Part shown: positions 1 to 9,078 of the stretch, one piece after another
How positions within the stretch are numbered: position 1 is the first letter of the stretch
How the letters are laid out: each line of letters begins with the position of its first letter
NCBI GenBank assembly: GCA_963764955.1
Contig: CAVXVE010000008.1
Location: forward strand, 1 to 64,000
Direction of reading: 5' to 3'
Origin: Roseiarcus sp963764955
GTDB lineage: Bacteria; Pseudomonadota; Alphaproteobacteria; Rhizobiales; Beijerinckiaceae
DNA: 64,000 bases
The notes under the pieces: model-generated
What the model was told of the DNA's origin: nothing
The model's database searches: none
What the model saw: the letters and a program-made list of their open reading frames with translations, nothing else
Made by a program: the position numbers and the translations under genes

Positions 1-55
1 CTCGCCGCCGGATTGGCTTCGGCAGTACTACGGCGGGGGCCTTTGGGGTAGCCGG

Positions 56-178
56 CTATGGCGCCAACGGTGCTGGGGGCGAGCTGACGGGGTACAGCTC
101 CAGCTCCTCCAAGGGCGTCGCCTTGCTCCAATCGGCGTAGCGCGTGCCGTTCTTCGTGTAGCGGATTTTCACTGGCAT
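56..178 (-). CDS. Small element-encoded protein, 40 aa
   Basis: An ATG at 178 is preceded by GGAGG six bases upstream (on the minus strand), and the frame runs 40 codons to TAG at 56-58. The protein starts MPVKIRYTKNGTRY, is basic at the N-terminus and ends in a proline-rich tail. I do not recognise the family. It is the last of a string of tiny genes on the minus strand (806-279). The perfect Shine-Dalgarno sequence is the main support. It could be a late or accessory gene of the element. Confidence 0.5.
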   Translation of the reverse strand: MPVKIRYTKNGTRYADWSKATPLEELELYPVSSPPAPLAP

Positions 179-278
179 TGTGTGCCTCCGGGCCAACTCA
201 GCCCCCGATATAGCTGCTTCGCTTTAGCGGCCCGGCAGACGGGCCTTATGACCAGTGGATACCTGGGCAGTAGCGCCG

Positions 279-532
279 CTATCGCGGGTACTGATCCCCC
301 ACTTCGTCGTGGCAGCCAATCAGCAAAGCACCTTGGCGATTACAGTTGGCCAAAACCCACGCCCTATGCTGTTCGACGTTGGCGAGAGTGGTTAGGTGGT
401 CTTGGTACAGCAAGGCCCCAGGCCGACAACGCCGAGCGGCGAAGAGTAGCCCAGGACCTTGAGCCCCGCCTTGGATGTGGCGAGGAACAAGAGGCCGGGG
501 ATGAGGATAGCGGCCCCAATTGGGATATGCAT
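279..532 (-). CDS. Small hydrophobic element protein, frameshifted
   Basis: The ATG at 532 follows GAGGAGG about eight bases upstream. The first 40 residues (MHIPIGAAILIPGLLFLATS and on) contain one hydrophobic segment, probably a membrane anchor or signal. The frame stops early, but adding one G to the GGGG run (plus-strand CCCC, 416-419) continues it for about 45 more residues to the TAG at 279-281. The continuation (LLYQDHLTTLANVEQHRAW) reads as a soluble tail. I do not recognise the family. One-base homopolymer loss is the likely cause. Confidence 0.45.
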
Positions 533-544
533 CACGCGGCCTCC

Positions 545-803
545 TCACCTCCCCCACCGAACAGCCGAAGCAACCGCAGCAGTCGCTATGCGACGCGCTC
601 GCATCTTCGCGCGTCGCGCCTGCCAAAAGGCTCGCCACTGCTGCGGCTTCGTTGGCTTCGGCTCTGACCAAAAAAACAAGTCGGCGGCCTTTGGTATAGC
701 GCCTCCTCGGTTTGCGAGCGTCGAAGAAGCTGTTGACGACGATCATGATGAGGAGAAACTCCCAAAATTCGTGACTGCTCATCACGCGACCGATGGTCGT
801 CAT
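545..803 (-). CDS. Small single-TM element protein, frameshifted
   Basis: The ATG at 803-801 overlaps the TGA of the upstream frame (TGATG). Residues 8-28 (SHEFWEFLLIMIVVNSFF) form one membrane segment followed by a basic stretch (DARKPRRRYTKG). Around the T7 run near 670-676 the conserved-looking frame changes to one reading DLFFWSEPKPTKPQQW and ends with a basic, alanine-rich tail at TGA 545-547, just before the next gene's ribosome binding site. I do not recognise the protein. The joining point is inferred from coding character, not homology. Confidence 0.35.
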
Positions 804-985
804 CACGCAGCCATCCGCTCATGCACGTCTCGACCTGCTTCAGCATCAGCGCGAATAGACCCGTGCTCACGGATTGCCCAACGAAATAGCGGCGACGGCG
901 GCGGCGAGGTCGGATCGCGCGCCAATCTTCTGTTCAAGCCATACACCCGTCGCGGCCGTCGCAGGGCGGCGGATCGAGGCTCAAG
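803..985 (-). other. Possible small element gene, start unresolved
   Basis: A minus-strand reading (TGVWLEQKIGARSDL, then AAAVAAISLGNP) looks protein-like. After a one-base shift it continues as EHGSIRADAEAGRDVHER and ends at a TGA (803-805) that overlaps the next gene's ATG. No start codon is visible upstream of about 985 in this frame. The family is unknown. The neat stop-start coupling to the next gene is the only contextual support. Confidence 0.25.
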
Positions 986-1104
986 GCCGCACAGGAGGCC
1001 GCTGGCGGCCTTTCTGTGCCGCCCCCAGTATTCCCCTATCCAAGAACGAAAACGGCCGAGCTGAGCCGCCTATGCGAACCGGGCAGCCTGATGCCGCTGG
1101 CTCG

Positions 1105-1375
1105 TCAACCGCGTCGGTGAAGCACCAGCCCGTTGGTCAGGCGAACGCCATGCGTTCCAATGGCGAGAACACGCTCGCCGCGCAGGTTCCACGTCAGGCC
1201 GCGCCCAACGTCGAACAGCTCCCCCGGCCCTCCAGCCAATTTCGGCGGCTTCTTTTCCGAAGGCGTCGAGGAAGCGCCCGCCGTCGTCGAGCGCCCCGCG
1301 CCATTCCACTCCGACACTCCTTCCGGCTTCTGGCAATTTAGTCGCGCCCCGGCGTGGATCGACCGGCCGGGACAA
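1105..1375 (-). pseudogene. Element-associated conserved hypothetical, frameshifted
   Basis: The first half reads GGRFLDAFGKEAAEIGWRAG. In a second frame the text continues ELFDVGRGLTWNLRGERVL to a stop at 1105. The shift coincides with a five-G run (plus-strand 1220-1224) and removing one G joins them. Proteins with a 'GW-A-LFDV' core are common companions of DUF927 primases in alphaproteobacterial islands (family memory, no name). The start is uncertain; a TTG at 1375 is the first in-frame candidate, nine bases after the previous stop. Confidence 0.4.
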
Positions 1376-1384
1376 CGTCCGATG

Positions 1385-1606
1385 CTAGGCCAGCGCGTTC
1401 CTCGACTTGGGCGGGATCGTGCCCCGTTCGACTTTCGGCCACCTTGCTTTTCCTGTTCCCTGAATTTCGGGCGTAACCGGCGTAACCGGCGTAAATAGTG
1501 GGTGTCTGGCCGTAACTGCGGGCGTAACGGTTACGCCTGCGGTTCCCGTCCTCGATCTTTCGCCCCGCATGACCCGTCGAAGCTCGGCAAGCGCCTCGGC
1601 CATCAT
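1385..1606 (-). CDS. Small VTP-rich element protein, 73 aa
   Basis: The start ATG (1604-1606) overlaps the TGA of the corrected primase-helicase reading (1603-1605), an ATGA-type coupling. The protein has a short charged N-terminus (MMAEALAELRRVMRGER) and a middle built of repeated V-T-P (GVTVTPAVT, FTPVTPVTP). Those residues are encoded by tandem GGTTACGCC-type repeats, so the low complexity may reflect a DNA-level function. No family recognised. Confidence 0.45.
   Translation of the reverse strand: MMAEALAELRRVMRGERSRTGTAGVTVTPAVTARHPLFTPVTPVTPEIQGTGKARWPKVERGTIPPKSRNALA
1470..1537. repeat. Tandem GGCGTAACC repeats plus 17-bp palindrome
   Basis: GGCGTAACC occurs at 1470-1478 and 1479-1487 with a partial third copy at 1488-1495. 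At 1521-1537 two copies face each other as GGCGTAACGGTTACGCC, which has 8-bp arms around one base. The same palindrome with the other centre base lies at 4971-4987. Iteron-like or operator-like; it sits inside a small coding frame. Confidence 0.6.
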
Positions 1607-4025
1607 TCTTCGCCCCCTTGGAGGATACGGGGCGTGACGGCGTAGATGCGCATCGGCTTGCCGGCGATCTTGCGAACGGGTTGATAGCCGTCCGCTGCGC
1701 GCTCGATCATGCCCCGCTCGGCGAGCACGCGCGCGGCGAATTTTGGATCGAGGGGCCGGCGAAAATCTCTTTCCAACTTTCAGGGGGGATCAGCCAGCGG
1801 CGATCCTCGCCTCGGCCCTCTCGCCAGCCAGCGCGGTTGGGAACGGGCTTCGCGTCGGGATCATCAAGGTTGTCGAAGCGCGCTTCGCCGTTCGCTTCAA
1901 CGAACAACCGCAACTGCGCGATGACTTGCCGGGCCTCAGCAGGCTCCAGCCCTCCGCGCGCCTCGATCCACTGCGTTAGCGCCCAGGACGCGGCCGCCCG
2001 CGCCTCACCTCTGCGCCAACCCGTCAGCCCAAGCGCAGTCGCAAGCTCGCCCGCAACCGCAATGAGCGCCAGCCGTTGTGCTGCGCGGTCAACTTGTCCG
2101 TCGGCACCGGGCGGAACTTCGGTCAGGACGAAGTCCTTGACCAGGGATCGCACGTCATCGCCACTGAGCGCTTCCGAAACCAGACAGCGCACAAATTCTC
2201 GCCCGGCTGAGCCATAGGCGGATGCGGCGGCACGCTTGCACTCCTTAGCGAAAGCTGCCGCATCGCCGTCCGGCCCGGCTTGATCGAAAGCGCCAAACGG
2301 GCGTGAGGCGGGGATGTCCAACATCCGCACCATTTGGCCTGCTCGAATTTTTCGTCCGCGATCCTCAATGAGCTTCGCGTCAACCGGCACCTCGCCGCTC
2401 GATATCGTCGGCACGCGCCATTCGCGAAGTTCGCGAAGCGATCCGTCGCGGTTCGCCCTCGCTTTGCCGGCACCGTTGGCGAGTGAGTGTAGAGGGCCGC
2501 CGCCATTTCGCGCGCCTCGACTTGTCCGACTTCGTCCAGGATCAGAACGGTGTCCGTCGCCCCGGCGGCCGAGCCTTCCAGCCCGTTCGCCGTCGCGCGC
2601 CATGTGCGGACATAGCCGGGAATGTCGCCCCTACCCCAAACGCTTGCCCCCAGCGCCAGAAGCGTTGTTTTGCCGGTGGACGATTGACCGAAGAAATGGA
2701 CGCCGCCGCCTTCCATGCCCGCTAGTCCTAACAGCGGGCCGGCTAACGCAGCGGAAATGGCAAGCATGGGCAAAGCATGGCCGCCTGCGAGCCTAGCCGG
2801 CCCATTGCGCCAGTCTTCGAGACTTCCCCGCGTCTCGTAAGGGCCGTGCACCGTCGCGTCGAGAATGACAGGCTCGCCACCGCGCGGCGCAATCGTCTCG
2901 TCCGGTAGGACAAAAACCGGATGGCCGCCGATTTGCTGCCACCCCGTGCGCTGCACGACTGTCACGCGGCCATTCACCCGCACCGCCCAGAGATACCGGA
3001 CTAAAGCGCGCTGGCCGTCCGGATCGACGCGCAAACCGATATCCGCAAGCTTCGCGCACAACGCCGAAGGCTCACCGTGCAAATCGGCGTCGGGCACATG
3101 ATGCGTATGCGCTCGCCCATCGGGGTCGCACCAGCGCAGCATTTTGCCCCAGGCTCGCCCGCGCGGATCGCGGCACTCGCCCAACACTTCGAACGCCGCC
3201 GAAATCCAAATGGTTTCGGTCCGCTTGGCATTGCCCCGGCCGACTTCCTTTTCGAGCGTGAGGCCGTCGGCGTCCATCATGTAGGGGCCAAAAGACACAT
3301 AAGCGGGCCCGCCATGAAACGGCTGCGCCACGCCCGCCGCTACATCGGCGAGCGCCTCCAAGTCCGGCCATTCTTCAATCGCGTCGGCGGCGTCATATCC
3401 CTCCGCCGGTTCGCGTGCGCCGCCTTTCGGGCCGATGGCGGCGAGCGCGGCAGCGTCGATAGTGGAGACGTCGCAGCCGAGCGCAGCCAGGATCGCGGCG
3501 ACATCCGACCCGTAGAGCAGCCCCGCCTCGTCGTTGTCCGGCCAGATCAAGACGCGCCGGCCGGCAAGCGGCATCCAGTCGGTTCGCGCCGCCGATTGCG
3601 CGCCGCTGCTTGATGTGGTCGCGATGAAATCCGGGAAGATCAGCGCCGCCGCGTCGGCGCATTTTTCACCCTCAACAATGATGATTTTCGCGTCAGGACG
3701 CAGGGGATTTTGTCGAGATTGTAGAGCGGTCGCGGGGCTGGCCACGCCTTGTTTTTCCAGCCATTGCCGGTCCAGCACAGCGGGAGAATTTCCTTGCCGC
3801 CGTCGTCATCGTTGAAGCGCGCGACGTGGAAGAGAGGCTCGCCTTTCGCGTTCCGATACGTCCATGTCGCATGCGGCTTGCGTCGAAAGACCTTCCTTGC
3901 CGCGTCCTCGGCGCTCCCGGCGTCGAGCGGCGGGATCGTCGCGCCTCCGGCTTGCTCGCCGTCTCTAGCGCCGCCGCCTCGCGCTCGCTTCGGGATAGTG
4001 GCGAGAAATCAAGGCCGCTAGCCAT
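1603..4025 (-). pseudogene. DUF927 primase-helicase with TOPRIM domain, multiple frameshifts
   Basis: A single gene of roughly 800 codons can be followed across four frame changes. The N-terminus begins MASGLDFSPLSRSEREA at 4025 and overlaps the upstream gene by 8 bases. The frame shifts near 3940, continues through WTYRNAKGEPLFHVARF, and shifts near 3706 at a C run into the TOPRIM part (IIIVEGEKCADAA, then VLIWPDNDEAG). The DUF927 ATPase follows, with Walker A FFGQSSTGKTT and Walker B TVLILDEVGQ. It shifts again near 2490, where YSLANGAGKARANRDGS resumes the family motif, and near 1755. The C-terminus ends PRILQGGEE at TGA 1603-1605. Such proteins prime and unwind DNA for island replication. 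At least four lesions make the gene non-functional as written, but conservation between lesions would also fit sequencing error. Confidence 0.75.
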
Positions 4026-4484
4026 CGGTTTCAAGGCCAAGCATCTGCGCCAAGAGCTGCGCCGCCTCGACCTGCGAAACGTCAGCGAGATAGGCGACAA
4101 GCGAAATCGGATCGCCCCCTTTGTCACCGGTGGCGAAGTCGGACCAGCGGCCGTTGTAGCGGTTGATCTTGAAGCTCCCTAAATGGCGATCAGGGCGGCG
4201 CGGATTGAGGGCGACGATTTCCATTCCGACCCGCTTTCCGCCCGGAAGTATGCGCGCTAGCACGGCAGGGAAGGCCGCCAGCGCTGCGCGGTTGATCTCG
4301 GCGAAGTCGATCAGGCCCGGTTTTCGATGGCCTTTGCCGGGCTCGCCAACGCGGCCTGGACGAGCCTCCTCGGCGCGCAAACTTTCCCGGCGTGCGCCGA
4401 TCCGCCATCGTGGCCTCGCTTGATTTTGGAATTGGCCCGGCCTTCCGCGTTGGCGCGCGGGGCCGGGTTCTCGTCTGTGGCCAT
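4018..4484 (-). CDS. Primase N-terminal-like protein, frameshifted
   Basis: The ATG at 4482-4484 overlaps the excisionase TGA (TGATG). The first 34 residues (MATDENPAPRANAEGRA and on) are in one frame. From near 4385 the family-like part is in another: IDFAEINRAALAAFPAVL, LPGGKRVGMEIVALNP, then GSFKINRYNGRWSDFATG and GGDPISLVAYL. This pattern (LPGG, ALNP-R-D, GSF-N, W-DFA-G-GGD) is the N-terminal primase-associated module that precedes TOPRIM/DUF927 proteins in alphaproteobacterial islands. It ends at TAG 4018-4020, 8 bases inside the next gene. Confidence 0.55.
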
Positions 4485-4669
4485 CACGCGCCCCCCGCCA
4501 AAAGCGCGTTGATCTGGTCGTCGCGGATCAAACGACGGTTGCCGATCTTGATGCTTGTGATTTTTCCTTCCTTCAGCAACCGATAGAGGGTCGCGCGGGA
4601 CACCCCGCACATGTGGGCCGCCTCCGGAACCGAGAACGCACGTGGCTTTTCCTGGTTGTTTGCAGGCAT
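4484..4669 (-). CDS. AlpA-like excisionase, helix-turn-helix
   Basis: About 61 residues from the ATG at 4669. The sequence is a MerR/Xis-type DNA-binding domain: SVPEAAHMCGVSRATLYRLL forms the winged-helix recognition part, followed by KIGNRRLIRDDQINALL, the usual excisionase ending. Such proteins direct the integrase toward excision and often control element genes. An upstream in-frame start at 4714 exists, but the shorter one fits the family length. The stop overlaps the next gene's ATG. A 21-bp palindrome lies 83 bases upstream. Confidence 0.75.
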   Translation of the reverse strand: MPANNQEKPRAFSVPEAAHMCGVSRATLYRLLKEGKITSIKIGNRRLIRDDQINALLAGGA

Positions 4670-4751
4670 AACCGCATCTCTTAAGACGTCCCGGCCGATC
4701 CGGCGACGTTGCATGCGGTCTACTATTTACTACGTTCGTTTCAGTCTCACA

Positions 4752-4772
4752 TTGTTGGCCCCGGGCCAACAA
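4752..4772. promoter_or_regulatory. 21-bp palindrome upstream of excisionase
   Basis: Perfect 10-bp arms, TTGTTGGCCC and GGGCCAACAA, around a single C. It lies 83 bases upstream of the excisionase start in an otherwise AT-richer stretch with no T-run, so it resembles an operator for a dimeric regulator more than a terminator. The binding protein is unknown; the excisionase-like protein itself is a candidate. Confidence 0.5.
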
Positions 4773-4970
4773 ATACTGATGCCATCATAACGCATTGCTT
4801 TAATTGAGGAATTGTTTGGTCAGCTATACGTCGGCATATGGCTCGTTTTTTGTTGCGTTTGGCCTCGCGCATCGCTTGGCAATTAAATAATTGTTTTGTC
4901 TAAGAAATTTTCGAGCGGCACCTGGAGTGGGGTGTCCCCGCTTTCAGAATGAACAACTTTTCCCTGGCGA

Positions 4971-5038
4971 GGCGTAACCGTTACGCCGTCGGTTACGCCC
5001 GAAACACCGAGAGTTACGGCAGGTACGTCGGTTACGCC
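4971..5038. repeat. Second GTTACGCC repeat cluster with 17-bp palindrome
   Basis: GGCGTAACCGTTACGCC at 4971-4987 is the reverse complement of the palindrome at 1521-1537. Further GGTTACGCC copies lie at 4991-4999 and 5030-5038, with a degenerate GAGTTACGG between. The arrangement resembles iterons or clustered recombinase arm sites. Confidence 0.6.
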
Positions 5039-5076
5039 TGAAAAACGATGAAGGGGGAAAGCGATGCAAGCCGAGG

Positions 5077-6248
5077 CTACGCCTGCCGCTTGAACGCCAC
5101 GACGTTCTCGCCCACGCTTCCGTCGCAAAATCGCGCCCATGTGTCCATCAAATCGCGGCGCCGGGCGAGGGCGTCGCTTCGCCGGTAAGCTTGCTCCGCC
5201 CGGTCGCCGATGACGTGCGCCAGCGCGTGCTCAGCGATCTCGCGGGGGAAGTGCGTCTCGTTGCCCGCCCAATCGCGGAACGATGACCGGAACCCATGCA
5301 CTGTCACGTCTACATCCATGCGGCGCAGCACCATTTCCATCGCCATGACGGAGAGCGGTCTGTTGGCAGTCTGGCCGGGAAACACATAATCGCCGGTTCG
5401 GGCGTCGTTCATCTTCTCGATGATCGCGGCCGCGCGACTGCTCAGCGGGACCCGATGCTCTCGGGCGGCCTTCGTGCGCCCGCGCGGGACCGTCCAAACC
5501 TTCTCGTCAAGGTCGATCTCCTGCCAGCGGGCGCCGAAAACTTCGCCGGATCGTGTGGCGGTGAGGATGGCGAACTCAAGCGCCAGCGCGGCGACCGCCT
5601 GTCGCTCCTGGAGGCGCGCGACAAAGGCCGGAATGTCCCGATAGGGCATCGCGGCATGATGGCCGCGCGCGAGCTTCTGCTGCCTCGGTAGCAGGTTCTC
5701 GAGATGCCCGCGCCACGCGGCGGGGTTCTCCCCGGTCCTGTAGCCCTTGGCCTTGGCAGCATTCAGAACACGCTCGATGCGCCCCCGAAGCCGGGAAGCC
5801 GTCTCGGGCTTCTTCTGCCAGATGGGTTGCAAGACTGCGAGAACGTCAGCCGTCTCGATCTTGTCGATGGGCTTGGCGCGCAACGGTTCGGCGTAGACGG
5901 TGAGCGTCATGCGCCATTGGGCCTTGTGCTTCTCGTTGCGGAAGCCCTCGGCCAACTGGCGGGCGATCTCGTCGGCAATCTCGCCGAACGTCGGGACGCC
6001 CTCGCCCTTCTTTTGGGCTTGGATCGGATCGACACCGCTGCGAGCCAGCCTGCGGCCCTTCAGCGCCCTCTCGCGGGCCTCGGCGAGCCCAACTCCGGAA
6101 GTCGACCCCCGAGCCCATTTCGCGCGGGCGGCCCTCGGAGCACCCATTTCTTCGCGCCGCTCGGCGAGACCGCCAACTGGAGCCCGTCGCCGTCGCCGTA
6201 CTTGCCCGGCTTGGCGGTCTCCACCTTTCGTGCTGTGAGTTTGCCCAT
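5077..6248 (-). pseudogene. Tyrosine integrase (P4-type), frameshifted near N-terminus
   Basis: About 390 codons. The N-terminus starts MGKLTARKVETAKPGKYGDG at 6248, a typical DUF4102 arm-binding domain. After KKWVLR (about 6137) the frame is lost across some 40 bases: GRPREMG is in a second frame and GLAEARERALKGRRLA in a third, implying a roughly 10-base deletion plus an indel. The catalytic domain is complete in one frame, with ATRSGEVFGARW (Arg), HGFRSSFRDWAGN (His-x-x-Arg), AEHALAH (His) and the nucleophile in EQAYRRSDAL. It ends VVAFKRQA. It would catalyse site-specific integration. As written the arm domain is separated from the catalytic domain, so it is probably inactive unless the break is a sequencing error. 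Confidence 0.8.
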
Positions 6249-6253
6249 ACCTT

Positions 6254-6338
6254 CGGTCCACAAGTCGGTCCACAACTGTGGATGAGAATGTGGGGTACAA
6301 TATGAGACTTGCAAAGACAGGTTACGCGAAAAGCGTAA
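6254..6338. repeat. Direct and inverted repeats upstream of integrase
   Basis: CGGTCCACAA occurs twice, at 6254-6263 and 6266-6275 (12-base period). An inverted repeat TTACGC / GCGTAA with a GAAAA loop lies at 6322-6338 and echoes the GTTACGCC family elsewhere in the element. Candidate integrase arm sites or promoter operators. I cannot identify an att core. Confidence 0.4.
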
Positions 6339-6472
6339 TAATTCACAGGTGATTTGAGATGCCATGGAACGCCGAGGAATGACAGTATGACGGACGCCCC
6401 CTCCGCCACGATTGCGCTATCGATATTAATTACATCTTTCGTACGATCGCAATCCAACCTGCTTCAAAGGCC

Positions 6473-6607
6473 TGCGGCTGGGCCAATATTCTGATCACCA
6501 AGGACGGAGGCCCGGGCCGCATGTCCGCCGCAGCATTCGATAAGAAGATCCGGCACGGCTACGACTGGGACACTCATGAGGTGACGCCGGCGGATTCCCG
6601 GTCGTAA
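6473..6607 (+). pseudogene. C-terminal fragment of an unidentified gene
   Basis: A plus-strand frame reads WANILITKDGGPGRMSAA, then FDKKIRHGYDWDTHEV, and ends at TAA 6605-6607. It has protein-like composition but no start codon and no body upstream, where the integrative element begins. It may be the 3' end of a gene cut by the element's insertion. I cannot name the family. Confidence 0.35.
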
Positions 6608-6699
6608 AACGCGCGCTGCGATCGTTTGCCGCGGCGCGGGCAAGGCCCAAGAGGGATCTCGGCTTGTGGCGACTCCTCTTCTCGGCCGCAAGCTGAGCC

Positions 6700-7140
6700 G
6701 CGCCCGGGCGTTCGCCGCCGCTCGGGCCGTCGACATTCGCGCGAGGCACAGGCGGTGGATTGTGAAAACGATCGCCATGCCCCGCGACCGCAGCTCGCAT
6801 ATGAGCGTGATCAGATTCTGCGCCACGTCCTCGGACAGCGAGGACGTCGGCTCATCCATGAAAAGGATTTTGGCGTCGAAGGAGAGCGCTTTCGCAATCT
6901 CGATCAGCTGCTGCTGGGCGACGCTGAGGTCGGAGATGAGAGCGTCCGGCCTCTCTCGGGATCCCACGATGCTTAAGACGCGCTCCGTGAGCCTTCTCAG
7001 CACGTTCCGGTCGACGGCGCCGAATCGCGCCCGCGACTCTCGACCGAGGTAGACGTTCTGCGCCGCCGTGCGGCTCGGAACCAAGTTGACTTCCTGGAAA
7101 ATCATGGTGACGCCAAGACTTTGCGCCTGACGCACGCTCC
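6700..7140 (-). pseudogene. Sugar ABC (CUT2) ATPase fragment
   Basis: The minus-strand frame contains VTMIFQEVNLVPSRTAAQNV (Q-loop region), the signature LSVAQQQLIEIAKAL, Walker B ILFMDEPTSSLSED and the H-loop IVFTIHRL, all in RbsA/MglA order. Walker A and everything before the Q-loop are missing, as is the whole second ATPase half. The text turns random after IHRL. This is a truncated remnant of an RbsA-like gene. It abuts an oppositely oriented permease remnant at about 7130. Confidence 0.7.
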
Positions 7141-7925
<785 letters not shown>

Positions 7926-7947
7926 CGGTCACAGATCTGGCGGCGGC

Positions 7948-8185
7948 TCACTTCGACGCATGGCAGCCGAGCGCAGTCGACAATTGGCTTGCGGCGTGTT
8001 GCAAATGAGCCAGCGCCCTCTTGCGCTGCGCCGAGCCAAAGCGCACCGCCGGGGCCGAAACGCTCATTGAGGCCACGCATTTCTGGAGGTGGTTGCGGAT
8101 CGCGACCGCGACGCAGGTCGAGCTCAGCGTTCTTTCCTGGCGATCGACGGGACCATTGCCGCTTCCCCGTAGACGCAAACAGGCC
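7948..8185 (-). pseudogene. Possible C-terminal remnant of an FCD-type GntR regulator
   Basis: The minus-strand frame reads CVAVAIRNHLQKCVASMS, then RKRALAHLQHAASQL, to a stop at 7948. The AIRNHLQK stretch resembles the last helix of FCD ligand-binding domains (A-x-R-x-H-L). No N-terminal DNA-binding part is present, and upstream the pieces lie in different frames. Weak call based on one motif. Confidence 0.25.
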
Positions 8186-8249
8186 GCCCGTGAAGTTGGA
8201 CGCGCGTCCCGCGCCTTACGACGCGACTGAACATGCGCAAGGCGCCAAG

Positions 8250-8993
8250 GTGAACGCATCGGCGTTCGAGGCGGCCGTCCGGCGCGAACTCGATTCGGGC
8301 GAGCTTGCCGGGGTCGTTGCGGTCGCGACCCATGGAACGGCGCCGCTCTGTGAGCGCGCGTTCGGCTGGCGAGACCTGGCGAGCCAAGCCCCAATGACCT
8401 TGGACACCGTCTTCATGCTCGCGTCGATGACCAAGACGTTGACCTCGGTCGCCGCCTTGCAGCTGGTCGAACAGGGCAAGGTCGGGCTGGATCAGCCGTT
8501 GGGCGGCGTCGTTCCCGAGCTGGCCGATCTCAAAGTGCTGGAGGGCTTCTCGGCCGCCGGCGCGCCGCGGCTTCGACCCGCGAAGCGTTCAGTCACCCTG
8601 CGCCATCTGCTGACCCATACCTCCGGTTTTCGGACACGATGTATGGAGCGCGGACATCGCTCGCTACCAGGCGGCGACCGGACTTCCACCATTGAGCGCG
8701 CAGACCAACGCGTCGTTGCGACTGCCGCTGCTATTCGATCCGGGCGACAAGAACTGTACCCGGAAATGGTCAAACGGTGGGGCCTTCACGCGATGCTCAC
8801 GCCTTCGGCCGGACCCGATGGACGGAGCGCCGGATCGCAAGGCTGGGGCGGCGTCGCGAATTGCTATTTCTGGATCGATCCCACCAAACGGATCGCCGGC
8901 GCTTTTTTCACGCAGATCATGCCATTCGGCGACAAGCGGGCTCTGGCCTTGAGCGCCGCGTTCGAACGGTGCGTCTACGGGCGACCGGGATGA
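8250..8993 (+). pseudogene. Serine hydrolase (beta-lactamase family) with internal deletion
   Basis: A GTG at 8250 starts VNASAFEAAVRRELDSGELA. The class C beta-lactamase/esterase core follows: FMLASMTKTLTSVAAL with the catalytic S-x-x-K, then TLRHLLTHTSGF. After that the frame shifts (GHDVWSADIARYQAATGLPP is in another frame). About 130 residues that normally hold the Y-x-N region and beyond are missing between FDPGDK and YPEMVKRWGL. The usual C-terminus (GWGGVANCYFWIDPTKRIAG) is intact. Homologues run to about 380-400 residues. Deletion plus frameshift means a dead gene. Confidence 0.75.
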
Positions 8994-9078
8994 GCGCCGC
9001 AAAAGGCGAAGCCGCTCAGGCAATCGCGCCGCCGCTCGTTCTTCCCGGTGAGCTCCCGGGCTCCCCTTCGAGAAGCCG

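Larger units (their letters stand above)
4670..5076. promoter_or_regulatory. Control region between excisionase and integrase genes
   Basis: About 400 bases with no convincing gene and a lower GC content than its surroundings, especially 4770-4910. It holds the 21-bp palindrome (4752-4772) and the GTTACGCC repeat cluster (4971-5038). A minus-strand open frame across 4883-5140 reads as V-T-P repeats and overlaps the integrase 3' end, so I do not call it a gene. The region probably contains the excisionase promoter and control sites. Confidence 0.5.
1..6340. mobile_element. Integrative element (partial, decayed), integrase end inside window
   Basis: Minus-strand genes for a tyrosine integrase (about 5.1-6.2 kb), an AlpA-like excisionase, a primase with TOPRIM and DUF927 helicase parts, and tiny orphan proteins form the standard replication and integration module of a satellite-phage or ICE-like island. 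The left end lies outside the window. The right boundary is placed just past the integrase start because ordinary chromosomal gene remnants begin at about 6.47 kb. I found no tRNA or clear att duplication. Most genes carry frameshifts. The small genes overlap by TGATG or ATGA, as in phage operons. Inferred element; boundary approximate. Confidence 0.75.

Noticed and set aside
1470..1495. Tandem 9-bp repeats considered as a CRISPR or VNTR array
   Set aside because: Units are only 9 bases with no spacers, and the same unit occurs as palindromes elsewhere in the element, which fits control sites better.
4883..5140. 85-codon minus-strand frame as a gene between excisionase and integrase
   Set aside because: It overlaps the integrase 3' end and its V-T-P repeats come from the GTTACGCC cluster; no ribosome binding site was seen.
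6240..6470. tRNA or att core next to the integrase
   Set aside because: I saw no cloverleaf, no CCA-end pattern and no exact duplication elsewhere in the window; only short direct repeats are present.
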